Shown: positions 1 to 12,700 of the stretch, piece after piece | How positions within the stretch are numbered: position 1 is the stretch's first letter | Layout of the letters: the number at the start of each line of letters is the position of its first letter | NCBI GenBank assembly: GCA_020746105.1 | Contig: CM036620.1 | Location: 25,628,604 to 25,692,603 of the forward strand | DNA length: 64,000 nt | Reading direction: 5' to 3' | Origin: Trogon surrucura | Taxonomy: Eukaryota; Chordata; Aves; Trogoniformes; Trogonidae | Notes under the pieces: model-generated | Databases searched by the model: none | The model's input: only the letters and a program-made list of their open reading frames with translations | What the model was told of the DNA's origin: nothing | Position numbers and translations under genes: made by a program

Positions 1-398
1 GCACAGTGACGTGGCTCTGTGGCCGGGACTGCTGATGTGACAGCAGCAGAGCTGGCATCCCTGAACCACTTGCACGCTTCTGGTTTAGACCCTGATCTCC
101 TTCTTGACAGTCTAGCTCCCACTGCTACAGGTGCCATTCAAAGATGAAGTTTTGGGATCCCATACAAACTGCTGCTGTTTTTCCACGGCCATGAGACCCC
201 ATTCACTAGCCCTGGCTCTAGCCACAATCATGTGAGTAGTTGGAGGAATACCGAGTCCTTTGGCAAACTGAGTACTTCTGTGCTTTCTGAATAAGAAAAC
301 AGGCTGAAACTAGCATGTGTCGAATTGCTCTTAATGCTGGTAGAGGATGATCTTATCTGTTCTTGTCTCAGTCTTTAAATTAGTTTTCCTTTTTTTCC

Positions 399-454
399 TA
401 TGACATTATATATATATATATGACATTATCTATGACATTATATAAAGACATTAT
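399..454. repeat. short TGACATTAT tandem cluster with (AT)n
   Basis: The unit TGACATTAT occurs at 400, 421 and 433, with a partial copy at 447. An AT dinucleotide run fills the gap between the first two copies. It looks like local slippage or duplication. No function is suggested. Confidence 0.7.
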
Positions 455-1842
455 CGAAAGATTTTTTCTTTTACCTTGCTGTTTCTGTGCATCATCCTTG
501 CTGCTCTGAGTCTCAGTCTGGATAGACCCTTCTACTTTTCTGCAGCAAATGTGTATTTTGGTCTCGCCGTGATCTTATCTAACGTCTCCATCGATGCATA
601 GGAGCCAGTGGGAGTTTTAAACCTGACTTGTCTTGATCGTATTAGGAATAGGAATGCATCTTAGACCCATCTGTGCCTTAAGTGGAATGCTGTTTTCTGC
701 AATTCTTGTCACTTTGGGTCCAAGCACATAGGGCTTGTAAGTGTTGCTGGGCAAAATAATTCGACGATTGCTGTATGCAAACCAAAAATATCTGACAACT
801 GTCAACAAGAGGATCAAGGTGCTATCAGTGAAACTACAGGTTGTTCTCACCTTTAGATAGCTGGTAAATGAAAATTGCTCTCCACTTTCTCAAAGAGGAA
901 AGTGTTAGAAATTATTAGCTAAAAGCTTTCTGCCTGACAGCATTAATTTCCTATTCATTTCATTAAAGGGACATTTTTGGATAGACTTGTAAATTACAGC
1001 ATGCTCCTAGCAGAATAATAGCTTCAGGAAAAACATGTAACAGCTCTCCTTAATCAAAATAAGGGCAAGTAGTTGTTTACCCAGCTGAAGAGTTGGTGAT
1101 CACTAAAGCTTAGTTTTTGGGTTTTTTACATTAAACAGTTTTACATTTTTTGAAATATGTTTGAAGAGAAACACGAGTATATTTCAGTAAAGTACGTGCC
1201 TATTTGGATATTTGTTTGTTCTGAACATATTTATGCTGAACATGTTTATGTTTCCTGTTTTATTCCTCTGCTGGTCTCCCACACCGTCCGTGTCCTTCCT
1301 TGACTGTGACACGTCAGCCAAAAAGAAGCAACTTCAGATTGTTGGATAAAGCAGAATTCTCCCCCTCTGGGATAATGTAGCAGATATCACCATTGTTTAG
1401 ATAAAAGCTGAAGATAAAACCTACTGCCAGAGCTGAATGATTCTTCTCTTAGTCACATCATGGATCATGTGGGAGTTCCTGCTGGCGCATGCGCTGTGAT
1501 GTTCAAGATCTGCTCACGCAACTCAACACATGTAAATAATTAACACAAGGTGGAAGGAGAACCAGAATCAGACCACTGATTATAGTGTGGCTTTTTGGAG
1601 AAGGATGGATGCAAGCTGGCCAGAGATAGCTAGGACTCTGATCTTCAAAGATGTTTAAATACCAAGTCTAGATCGCCACGGGTATTTAGAAAATAAAATT
1701 AAGTTAAAATTAATATGCCAGATTTTCTTTTGAGGAAGGTACCATTTTGCTGCTTAATTTGGCCTATGTCTACTTTTAATTGGGTTGTTGATAGTTGGTA
1801 CTGTGGAGTTGTGATTCCTCTTGCATTATCTTCTCTGTGTTT

Positions 1843-1882
1843 TGCAACCTGTTCTGCAACCTGTTTTGTTCCTGCAACCTGT
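1843..1882. repeat. three GCAACCTGT units
   Basis: GCAACCTGT occurs three times at 13-17 base spacing (1843, 1856 and 1873). This is a minor imperfect tandem repeat. Confidence 0.7.
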
Positions 1883-3129
1883 ACGTTTAATTAAACCTCA
1901 GAATATCCTTTTAGCACAAAGGATTTTATTTTCATTTTAAATACATAAAATAAAGCAGAGAGAATTTAAGTAAAATAGAATAAGTACATTTTTGAAATAA
2001 CGCAGCAGTTTAGTAACTGTAATCCCTTGCCTATTGCTTGTCTACTTCTGAGAACTGGCAGCATATTACAGCTTATCTTAGTACCTCCCAAAACCTGGGT
2101 GTTTGTTGTCTTTCCTAAAAGACGAAGACAAAGTAAAACTAGGGGCTACTTTTTGGAAGTTGAATATGGGGAGTTAATTCTTTTTGGACTGTGTACTGTG
2201 TTGGATTTTCAGAAATGCAGGTGATTTCCACTGTTAAATTTGCAGTGTAGTGGTTGGGTGGAGGCAGGAAGAGTTATATGGAGATGAGGCAGGACCATGA
2301 TGCTACTGGTTGCAGACTACTGTGAGCACCGGCTTTTCCCTTAAAGACAGCATTTCTAGCCTCTCTCAGTAGATTCCTCTGTAAAAGGACAAAACAACAG
2401 CCCTCTCTGGACAAAATGAAGACTGAAAAGCATTCAGACTGATGGGTATCTTTCGGTTGTCTTCCTTGCCCTGGCCCAAGAAATCTATTTACAGATCGCA
2501 GCATGGCAGGGAGTCAGAGCGAAGGGCTGGGGCCTCTCTGTGCTGTGGGAGAGGGCAGAAAACTTGTGGTGGGCACTGCAACAAAATCGTACTTTCCAGT
2601 GCTAATGGCTGACTGCTAATAGTGGTGTCGGTGCACGTGAGGAGGAGCAGAATGAAGAAATAATTGAGAAAGCCATGAAGAGGAATAATGTTCCCCAGAA
2701 ATAGCGCCTTTTTTTTGTTTTTTTTCATTCCTTAGATATATGAAGTGTGGCATGCAGTGCTCTTGCCTATATTGCATTCTCCATCTGGCTGGTTACTGAA
2801 AGCTCAGATTCCTTTGGGCTTTTCTGAGTTATTTACTTTAATATTCTGCCTCTTATAGAAGAGATTATCTTACAAACTGGATTCTCCATAGTAGATAGAT
2901 TTTTATGGTTTAATCCTGTTTTTGATATCTAATTCTATTTTTTTCCCTTGAATTTAATATTATTTCCCCTGACACACATACATAAACATGCACAGGATTT
3001 CATGTCTTATTTTTTTTGTGGTAGTGTCTCATTCAGAGATTCTTTTCTTACCACACTTGATTGAGAAATAGCTCCTGTGGGATTCAGAGAATTGTTCTAT
3101 ACCCTCACTTAGGGACCGAGAAATCCCTG

Positions 3130-3240
3130 TGCACCTTGTTCCCTTTAAATGGGGACTACAGCCAAAGCCCAATTAATACGGAGGGAATCTTGCCATTGAT
3201 TTCGGTTATCTCTTGGTCAGGCTGTCGATCTTTTATGCTT
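3130..3240. repeat. ancient amniote interspersed repeat (unnamed)
   Basis: The stretch contains AGCCAAAGCCCA, then GGGAATCTTGCCATTGATTTC, then GGTCAGGC in that order. From memory, this is the layout of an old repeat common in reptile and bird genomes, built around CATTGACTTCAATGGG. I cannot name the family with confidence. It directly precedes a MIR-like fragment, so the two may belong to one older insertion. Confidence 0.4.
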
Positions 3241-3274
3241 CATTATCACTGAGCATATCATAATACATACATTT

Positions 3275-3405
3275 ATCCTACTACATGCCTGTGAGGTAAG
3301 GAAATGATAGTCTTTCCACTTTATTGATGGGGATTTAAAGTACAGCGAGATCAAGGGCTTGATCTTGCCAAGAGACTGAATTCAGTTATCGAAGCCCTGG
3401 ATTAG
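3275..3405 (-). repeat. MIR-like amniote SINE fragment
   Basis: Read in reverse orientation, this follows the order of the MIR core and tail. It has CCTGTGAGGTAAG, then an ACTTTATTGATGGGGATTTAAAG block matching the usual 'cccattttacagatgaggaaactgag', then AGCGAGATCAAGGGCTTGATCTTGCC in the place of the 'gttaagtgacttgcccaagg' block. It is heavily diverged, as expected for an element that stopped moving before birds arose. Confidence 0.55.
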
Positions 3406-6400
3406 ATAAATTCCAATGTATTGTCACCTAAAGGCCCTGCCACGTGGCTGTAGGCGCTGGTGAAATGTGTATGTCCTTTACGCAGATGGTGCAGTTCATT
3501 GGAAGCCATGTGGAAACGGTTCTGGGAGCACAGCTTGGGATCCAGGACCAGCCATCCTTCTGGAATGACGGCCTTAAGTGAGAACAGCAAATCTGCTTTC
3601 TCTCTCTCCCACTCAGCTCTTTTTCTCCTGGGTACACACTCAGCATTATGCTCGGTGGCATGTATGCAATGAGACTAAAATCCACCCTGCACAGAATGTT
3701 GCTCGGTGGCTCTTGGTTTCTAATGACCGATTATGGACCTGAGTTACCTGGAACTGAGCCTGGGTAGCGAGTGATCAGTGGCGTATTTGTTCTGCTTTGT
3801 TCCTGTGAGATTTCTTGCAAGACAGTTGGCTCTTCAGAAGAAGGTTCAGGGTTCGAAAGCCTTAAGCTGGAAATTATGGATTTATTTTTTGGGGGTTTCT
3901 TTTAGTTGAAAGGCAGTTAGTTGGTCTGCAAAATGATTGGTGACAGGATGCTTTGGGTTGCAATGGAGGATGTGCTTGGGGTGGAAGGATGAATGTCTTC
4001 CAAGCTATAGCTGAAGCAAAACAGAGTTTTGTCCACCCCAAGATCTCTGTTCTTCCTTTATCCTTCCTGTGACACTCACTGATACAGCACTGCGTTATGC
4101 AGTGAAAGATGAATCTCTTCTGGTTTAGCTATTTAATTTTATATGGGAAAATAATGTGGTTTTTTTCTTTTCTTTACTTCTTAAGACATCCATGTAAAGG
4201 TCCCATAGTGCCTTAGGCAAATCACTGGGAGATTTAAAGCAGAAAGCTTAGGACTGTGTTTAGTCTTCCCATTAGGCTGAAAGGGGTTTAGATTTCCACT
4301 GATTGACCACCGAACCCTCCCTTCCTCCCTCCCCCCTACCAGCTCCACTTCTCCGGCCCAGATCAATGTCAGTAGTTAAATGGATCGGTTATTTGAAAGC
4401 TGTCTGTTGACCTTTCCTTCATGATTGATTGCATGAAAAGTGCACAGGAGTGTGGCTTCCAGCTAGGCAAGCAGTCACTGCTGACGGCTCTCTTTCACCA
4501 CTCCCAGTAGCCCACTAGGGTTTCCCACAGAGGAATAGGCTGCCTGTGAAGATGCCGGACCAGAGAGTGCTCTCAAGTAACCATAATGAAGCTGAAAGCT
4601 AGCTCTGGTCTTTCCTCAATGGCCGGGAGGAATTATTTATGAAGAGGAGACCAGGGCTGAGTGGTTTACTGGCCCTCCAAACACTTCCTGACCAGAGGTC
4701 TGGAATCGGAGAGCCACGAGGGCCCCCGGTGGCAATTGCCTACGGGCGTTGACAGGTGTCCTACCAAAAACAAGGGATGAGGACAAAACAGGGGCCACCT
4801 CACCCTCTGCACACCCCAGCATGCACTTGCCATCTCACGTGCTTGCCATCTCCCACACGTGCTGTCCTAGCCCAGAGAAATAATTAACTTTTCTATCTTT
4901 CAGTGCACATTTGAAATGCAAAAACAGCCTGCAGGAGCAGATGCGTAGAATTAATCTTTGTGCAACTCTTCTTTCCTATGCTTTCCCAGTCTAAAACTAA
5001 TGTTGTCAGAGCTTTAATTTGTTTTAAAGCTTCTGTAACCAATTCCATGGTAACAAGTTTTGATTTCTGGCATATGGAACATTTTAGTTACTCCCGATTG
5101 TTAGCATTATGAATAATAAACCCACCTTTTAACTCTTAAAATAAAGTTTGACAGTGCAGTAAGTGACGTTCTGTTTGCACAGAAGCAGAGAATACAAATT
5201 ACCTTAAATCAGGTAATGGGAAGCTGATGTATGATGATTACGTTGTTTCATCACCCAGTTTTTAGGAGGTTGTGCAGGGTTGGTAATTCACGGCATGATC
5301 TCCCTTTTAAATCATTTTCTTAATAAACATGTAACAACACTATCCTGATGTGGGGCACAGCATGACTCTCTGCTTAATCTATATTTTACAAACCAGCGAT
5401 ACACCACAAGTAATGAAAAGGTTCATGATGTCAGTGCTTGATTCTGACTATCAGGGAATTGCTCTCTGTAGCTCTTCTCTTTCAGTTTTCCTAAAAGTTG
5501 CATGTGGCTTTTTTTTTTTCACCCAGCTGCGACGTGTGGTTGATGAACTGACTCCCTCTGTTTTCACGTGCTCCTCCACACAAAATGGGGTTCAGCATGG
5601 CAAAATTCTCCATTTGCCATGAATGCCCTAGTAATTAACAAATGGTATCAGCATACCACCAGTTGCCACTGGTGGAAAGTACTGGTGGAGAGGGTTCACC
5701 ATAATTTTCATGTCATCCTCTGAATGGCCTAGTAAAAGATCAGTGAGAACTATTTCAGGGTTAATAAAATAAATGGTAGCTCTTGTAATTGATAATAGCT
5801 CTTGCTCATCTATCCAGTCAAAACTAATACCTTTCTTTTTCTTAAGGGGTGAGACCTCAAATGGTGACTTAACAAATTGTAGGGAAGTGAGATTATTTCA
5901 GCCTCTAAAAAGAGCATAATCAGGAATAGACAATTTATTTCTTCTCTTGGTACAAGTTTAAAGTTATTCCTTGTACTGAAGTGGGAAGGGAAAGAAGGAA
6001 AAAAGGAGACAGAAGAGGAATAAAATAAATTTAAAAAATTTAAAAAAAGTTGGCAGCTACTCAGCAAACCCAGTTTGAACCTAGTGCCTGCTCAGTCTGC
6101 AGAGCTGCAGTTTCCTTGCCCCGATGACTCATCTGGAGTAACTCCAGCACGATGCTTATTAGAGTGGCTTGTTTGGGTGAGAGGGGTGTTGGGCAAAAGA
6201 AATTATCAGGAGAGACGGTGTGTGCTAGAAAGGGGGCTGGCACTTACTCAGCACTCTTTTACTCAGGTAAAGATGAAATGGTAACATAAACCTCCCAGGC
6301 AGAAAGCTGTTATATTAAGGCCTTGAGGAAATGGACAACACACTGGATGCGAGGAACACCAAGAGGCTCGGACTCATGCAAGACCATTGCAGAAATGGCT

Positions 6401-7807
6401 CTGCCTTCCTGCTCGTCATTTTTACCAAAGTGGTGTGGAGAATCTGGAAAGAGCGTCTCTAAATCAATTTAATGGCCACTGAGAGAGTGCCTCCCTCCTT
6501 CCAAAATAACCTACAGGTTTTGTTCTAGTAATTCTCTTATGTTGTTTTTAAAATAGATACTTTGATGGAGTTAAAAAGAGAAACGTACAGGGATGTCTCT
6601 GTTGGGACATTCTTCTGTTGCAAAGATGGGATGAGGGCCTTTCGTAGGACTATGAACTACAGACCTATCAAAGAAGACGTTTAGAATTACAAAGGTGTTC
6701 ATGGAAGAATTAATTACTCAAGAATATCCAGCACCCATCAGTTTGGATGCTTGGATGTAACAGGGTTGAGTGTCCATTCTGTCTGACTCAGACCAGGACC
6801 ATGAATTTTGGTTTCTGCTGAAAAACACCCACTAAGTGTCCTGATTGTTGGCTGTTGGGTTGATTTATCAATCAGGACTTGTACCTTTGATCTGAAGGAA
6901 GAATTGGCAAAAGCTTCAGAGAAAATAAGCTTATTAAATCAAATGGTTTTCATTATGGATTCTATGCCAGTTTTCCTTTGGAAGGGAGCAAAGCCTAAAA
7001 ATTTCCAACCTCATAATGTGAAATAGCTTACAGGTGTCATACTGATACCCACTCTCCCTCCTTTCCCCAAGGATCCTTTTGTTACTAAAGCTGAGATACA
7101 GCAACTCATTGCAACAAGTGCTGGAGCAAATCCTTGTCCCAACACTGGTGTCCTTTTGCAGTCCTTCAGACCTGGTGCTAGAGGGAGAACTTGTGTCTCC
7201 CACTGACCTTGCCAGTTAGAGCCTGTGGACAACTTCTGAGCACATATTTACAACGTGGGGAAGCAGGTACCCAAGGGTCTTCATTCCTCAGTACTCAGTT
7301 CCTGCACAGGGTCTTGGAGTGAGCCTGAGATAATGGCACCTGACCTTCCAACAAAACTAGGGTTGGGAAAGCTTTTGGTAGCTGAGCAGCTGTCTTTAGC
7401 TCTCCTCACCCAGCCCTGGGTGCCTGACTGTTCCCAGCATCGTGGTGCCAAGCACCCACATTTCCACAGGGACTCCATCCATCCTTTCCACAGCATCCCC
7501 CCACAGCTACCTGACATCTGATAGACTGGGGAGTGAAGATGCTTGCCTGTCCACTACTGGTGCAAGGATGATACCAGATTTTGCAAACAACCCTTTCCTC
7601 TCTCATGGAAAGCTCTGGGCTTCTGATTCCAGCAGTTTTATTTCCTAAATGGGCCTTTCTCCGTAGGTGGGCAGAAAACAGTAGGTTGATGGACGACACA
7701 CTAGAGCTATTTAACTCCCTGCCAGCTTAGTATAATGGTCCTCACCAGTGTGCTGTCTTGAAAAAAGAAAGGGGGGAAATATCAGGCAATCTGATTTGTT
7801 TTCATTT
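3406..7807. other. non-coding stretch, no gene recognised
   Basis: No protein family is recognisable in any frame; the open frames reach about 97 codons and are crossed by others on both strands. A perfect inverted repeat near 5657 is listed separately. A 'gccttaggcaaatcact' stretch near 4211 recalls MIR but is too short to call. Confidence 0.6.
5657..5676. repeat. perfect 8-bp inverted repeat (hairpin)
   Basis: CCACCAGT and ACTGGTGG form 8-bp arms around a TGCC loop. A further ACTGGTGG follows at 5681. It could form a small hairpin. Nothing nearby suggests a role. Confidence 0.6.
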
Positions 7808-7915
7808 GGAGAGAGAAATGGAGACATTTTGAGAAATTAAGTGCTATGCCTAAGGCTGGACGGGGGGTCTGACTGGAACTTAGACCTAAATTTACCGTTG
7901 TCTGGTTGTGTAACT
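7808..7915 (-). repeat. MIR-like amniote SINE fragment
   Basis: In reverse orientation the order of blocks is that of MIR. GAAATGGAGACATTTTGAGA stands for the 'gaggaaactgaggcacagag' part, AATTAAGTGCTATGCCTAAGG for 'gttaagtgacttgcccaagg', and CTGGAACTTAGACCTAAATT for 'gggactagaacccaggtct'. It is old and diverged. Confidence 0.5.
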
Positions 7916-9690
7916 CGAGCTCAAGACTTTTTCTAACCTTTGAATAACACAGCTACAGTTCTTTCTGGCATGGCTTCTTTAATATCATCCTAGTAAATCC
8001 AAGGATATTAGGAAGTTTAAGAATAAACCCAGGTCACAGTATCCTGCATTTTCCTGAAGTCTTCTAGTGAATTTTGAAAACATAATTTCTATTTCAGTGT
8101 GGTAAAAAGTAGCACCTGTGGTGGGCTTATTTCTTTGCAAATGCCAAATCTAATGTTTCAAAGAAAGCTCAACATGAAATGAAAATGAGAGCAGAAGAGT
8201 ATGTAGCTGTCATTAGCCTTAAGATTGTTTATGAAAACCCGAGATGACCTACAGCTTTAAATGACATTGATTGGCGTACTTTAACTTAGTGCTAATGGAC
8301 TAATGACTTGCAAAGCTCTGAACATTCAAAGGAAAAAAAAAACAACTGGCATCTGTGAAAGATGTTGATTGCAATCTGTGGTATTCAGCTGACTTTTCCA
8401 ATAAGTGTTAAATATGCAGGATACTGCATAGAATTGTAATTGTTGCTATTTAAAAAAAAAATAGTTTAAAAAAATCATTCCTTGAATAACAGTCTTTTGT
8501 TTTTAGTGCCAAGAATACAATGTGTTGAAATGAATACTTTCAACTGTAGCCTCTTGACACTAGAGGCAAACCTTGCTACAATTAAGTGGCACGTAGTGTC
8601 TGAACAGTCCTTCTAAATCCTCAGGCCAAAGGAAAGAGTACTGCGGGAATAAAGCTTAAAAAAAAATGAGAAAACCCCTTCCTCCTCCTGCTGCAGAACA
8701 CATATCACCTACTTTTCATTCCTGTTTTCCCCCTTAACTCAGTTGGACGTTTGGGATAAAAGGGAGGGTAGGGTTTGCATTAAATTTCCAGTGTAGTGGT
8801 GACTGTTTCTTCTTCTCCTTTTATTATCCTGAGTAAAATGTGCCACTACAAGAATCCTTTTGAGACAAGAAATGCTGCTGAAAGGTCACTGTTTAGAGCA
8901 CAGCCAATATAGCACGAGACACTGCTAATCTATCGGTTCTATGATGAATATGTTGACAAGCAGCTGAATTTTAATAATTAATAATGATAAAACTAAGGCG
9001 AGTTAATAATTTAGAGTCTGATAATGGAGAGTGGTGTGACTCTTTGAGTAGGCAGTTTCTGTTAAGTTTCACCTCTGTTAATTTTAACCAAAAGGAGCAC
9101 TGTCACTTTTAATTATCAACGAGAAGCTCTTGGAGCTGTAGCACTGGCACAGAAGAGGTCAGCCACAGTAAATGTTAACAGCTCAGGGAGAAAATTCAGG
9201 GAGTGTTTGATCGAAAACTAGTCAATGCAGTTGGTTCGTCAAGCTGTATGTTTGCTTTAAGCATAGCAGTGTGTTACTGGAGAACAAGTAGGCAAAATGG
9301 TAAAAAGGTGAATGGATAAAATGTAGATGTTCGTCATCCACAGTGTGTTAACCATGAAAAGTCAGTGTGAAGCCTAGATCTTTCTAGCAATGGTGCAGAA
9401 TTGTCATAATCTCTTAATGCAGCCAGAGTTTATCCATTTATATGTGTGTTTTCACTGAAACATTCTCATGGACTGTCTGTTGTGTTTTCCTCCTCTGAAA
9501 ACATTTTGGATTCCTAAAACCATGAGATGTAGGTACTGACGCTTCTGTCAAGCAGATTGCCCCTTCAAAACTGATTTATTTTTTAAGTAGCTTGTTTCAA
9601 CAGAAAGAGGTAAGAGACCCCAACGATATGGTTCTCCGAGCTCTGTGAAAACCAGTAGCAGGATATGAATTGACCTAAATGATATTCTGG

Positions 9691-9724
9691 TGGAGGGAAG
9701 GGTGCGTGTGTGGAGGGAAGGGTG
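9691..9724. repeat. TGGAGGGAAGGGTG direct repeat
   Basis: The 14-base string TGGAGGGAAGGGTG occurs at 9691 and again at 9711, a 20-base period. This is a minimal local tandem duplication. Confidence 0.75.
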
Positions 9725-12700
9725 AACACACTCTGCTCCTACAGCCCTACTCTGTGCCTCAGCAGCCACAATGGGAAAATCGTGGTGCTGCCAGTGGTGA
9801 GAACTCACTGGCATTAGGGAAGGAAGTCTAGGGGATGTAAGGCAGAAATTTAAAGGAGACCAGGCTTCAGCGATTCTGCTGCTGAGGGAATAACTTTTGC
9901 TTTTATATCCCGACTGATAAATGCGTTGTGCTTTCTCAGAGCTGCATATGCTGGTGTAGGGCACTGCAGTGTGCACTCCATAGCAGATTGCCAGCGTGGC
10001 ACTAGATGCTGCAGTACCTGAGTGTTGCCTTGCGTTTGCTGCTACTTACCATAGGAAATTCCTGGAATACTGGGGCTACTGAGGTACCTATTCAGTTATC
10101 AGAAGCATTTGGCAAGTTTCTGAGGGCGGCCACTGTAGCTGAAATGTTATTTTAGTAATTTTACAAAGCTCTTTGATAAACAGAAGTTGACATTTCTAAG
10201 GAACCCTGTTCCCTTCGCCCTTGTGGTGGTCAGAGTTGGCCAGTGGAGAGGAAACACCTCACGTGGTGTGGCTCAGGTTACACAGATCAGATGATTTAAC
10301 AGACTTTTCAATGTTCACTGTTTAAATAGCTGCTTTTGTTCCAGGCTTGGCCGAGTTTTCAGAGGGCTGCTGTTCTCCACTTAACTGTCTTGTTTGCAAA
10401 AGTCGGCCGTTCATGTTAAAGATGCATTGGCACAGTTTTAAAAGAAGAAATAATACAGCAGGGCAGTAAGCAGTTAAAGTATACGGTGTGTAGTATTCAG
10501 AGTTACTTTATTTGGCCTCAGCACTGTATCAATGGCAAAAAAATTAACACCAAAAAAATGCATTGCAAAGAATGGCTGCTTCTGAGAAGCGCTCCGAGCA
10601 GTACCCGCTTGCCACTCTTACATCTCCGAGTGTGTGATCTTGTCTCTGTTAGTTGTTTGTTTTGGCCAGGCTCCAAGGGATTCATACTACAGGCTGTTTT
10701 GTCACTGCAGTTGACATAACTCACAGTTTTTCTCTGTGGTTTTTCACTAGAGATAATCGTATTTGTTGTACTGCACAGAATAACTCCATCTCACTGTTTG
10801 TAGTTTCGTGTCATGTTGTGTTGATGTGTGATAAAGGCATGTCCTGTCATGATTTTATGTCATTATATGACAAGTCACCTTCCTCATAAATTAACACCAT
10901 TTCATTAAGTTGCAGCATTGGGTCAAGTTATTCCATTGCAAAGTTTCAGGCGTCCCAGAGACCCAAACTAGTTCAGAACAACAACAAAACTTTAGGCTAA
11001 GCTTGTGAAGGTGTGAGATACTCCCTGCAAAATCAGGATTGTCCCATGAACTTATTTGAAGGCAACCTTTGCATCATATACCAGCCTAAGGCTATTAGTA
11101 AAAATCTTCCTGAACTGACAAGCAAACATGGGTGATAAAATACATGTGTTTCAGGCATCCATTCCTCTAAAGGCAAAATTCACATATATCCACGCCTGCT
11201 AGTTTCCAGTTGACTTGAATGAAAGGGGTCCCCAAATGCCTGTTCTTCTTACTCTCTAAATCTATTACGTAGCAGTATGATGTACTGTAGTGGGTGTACA
11301 GATGTATTAAATATCATAGAATAGAGTAGGATGATATTTAAAAGAATAAATAGAATGATATTTAAAGAATAACAGCATCCAGTGCACCATCTTTTTATGG
11401 GGATCCATGATCCATAAGTCATTATATTGATGTGTAGCAACCTGCTGCTGCATAAAGTGTGGTACTTAAAGTATTAACAGAGAATGTTACGTGGTGGGAA
11501 AACTAGAGCTATGCTTGTTTTATAGTGAGACATAATTAACTGGCCATGCCCTCGCTAAAATGTGCCAAAATCTCTGAAGTCATATGTGATCCGCATGCAA
11601 TTTTAGACAAATGTCGGCATGAAAGGGTCAGATGTGTTTCATGTGCCCTGAGAAGCCCAGTTACTTAGGACCAGACTTGAGAGCTAAGTCTGTATCTCAG
11701 GGGTCACAAATTCAACCCCCTTATGTTAATGCTGTCACTTACTGACTTGATTTATTTGTTCAGATAATTGCATGTTATTAACCAGTTACTGTAGATTTTT
11801 TTATTATAATTAACTCATCTATAAATTCCAGGCCAAATTAGACAGCATATCAGATAATCTTTGTGTTTGTTATATCTACAGAAAGAAATAGTTGAATCAC
11901 ATTTTTATGTAACAACTTGTATTAGCAGTCATCAGCTTCCTTTCTGCAGGCGAAGTAAGAGTATTTCTTACAAACACATGCTTTTGAGTTAGATTGTGTA
12001 TATACGTGTAGAAGTTTTTTGAGAGTCTTGTAACTTTTTCAAATGTTGAGTGTTTTTGGTAGGTGGCAGAAATGAGCTGAAAGTATAAAATTACCCAAAA
12101 AACCCACCCAAACTCAAGTTTTCCTTCTTGCCAGTCATTTGTCACTTTACAGTGTATAAAACTCTGGAGCTTTTTCTTTTTTTTAATCCAGCTTTGTACT
12201 TAACTACATAACATCAGTAACTACTTATATCTTCAATACAATCTGTGGACAAGAAGGCAAATCAAGTCTAGCTTTTTCGTGTTTTATTGTAAAAGGGTTA
12301 GCTATTAGATTTTGATTTCAGGCCAGCAGAAAGCCCTTGCACTTTAAGTATCCCTCCCTAGTAAATAATTTTTCTCAAGTACTTCAACCAGTAGATATAA
12401 TAAGTGATCTCTCTCCTACAAGCTCACGTAATTGTTGAATGGTTAAAATTGCCTCTTGCATTTTGGATTTTACTACATTTTAAACAACTGACATCATATT
12501 TATTCCTTCCCTAAACAAATGATGCAATGAAGTAACCTATTAAATGTGACTTAAAAGTAAAGATGTGAGAGTTTAGTGTTTAGGAGCTGACAAGATCACT
12601 TGAGGATTGAGGTCAATCACAGCCGCTGCCTGGGTTTGATAAATGAGCAGCCTGGTCTAGTGGAAGGTGTCCCTGCCCACAGCAGGGGGATTGGAACATC

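Larger units (their letters stand above)
1..3129. other. non-coding stretch, no gene recognised
   Basis: I see no coding exon, RNA gene or clear mobile element here. The longest open frames are under 80 codons and resemble no protein I know. The sequence is AT-rich with many homopolymer runs. The only structured items are two small tandem clusters, listed separately: TGACATTAT units near 400 and GCAACCTG units near 1850. Confidence 0.6.

Noticed and set aside
9548..9976. 142-codon minus-strand open frame
   Set aside because: No known motif, and composition like its surroundings. Treated as chance.
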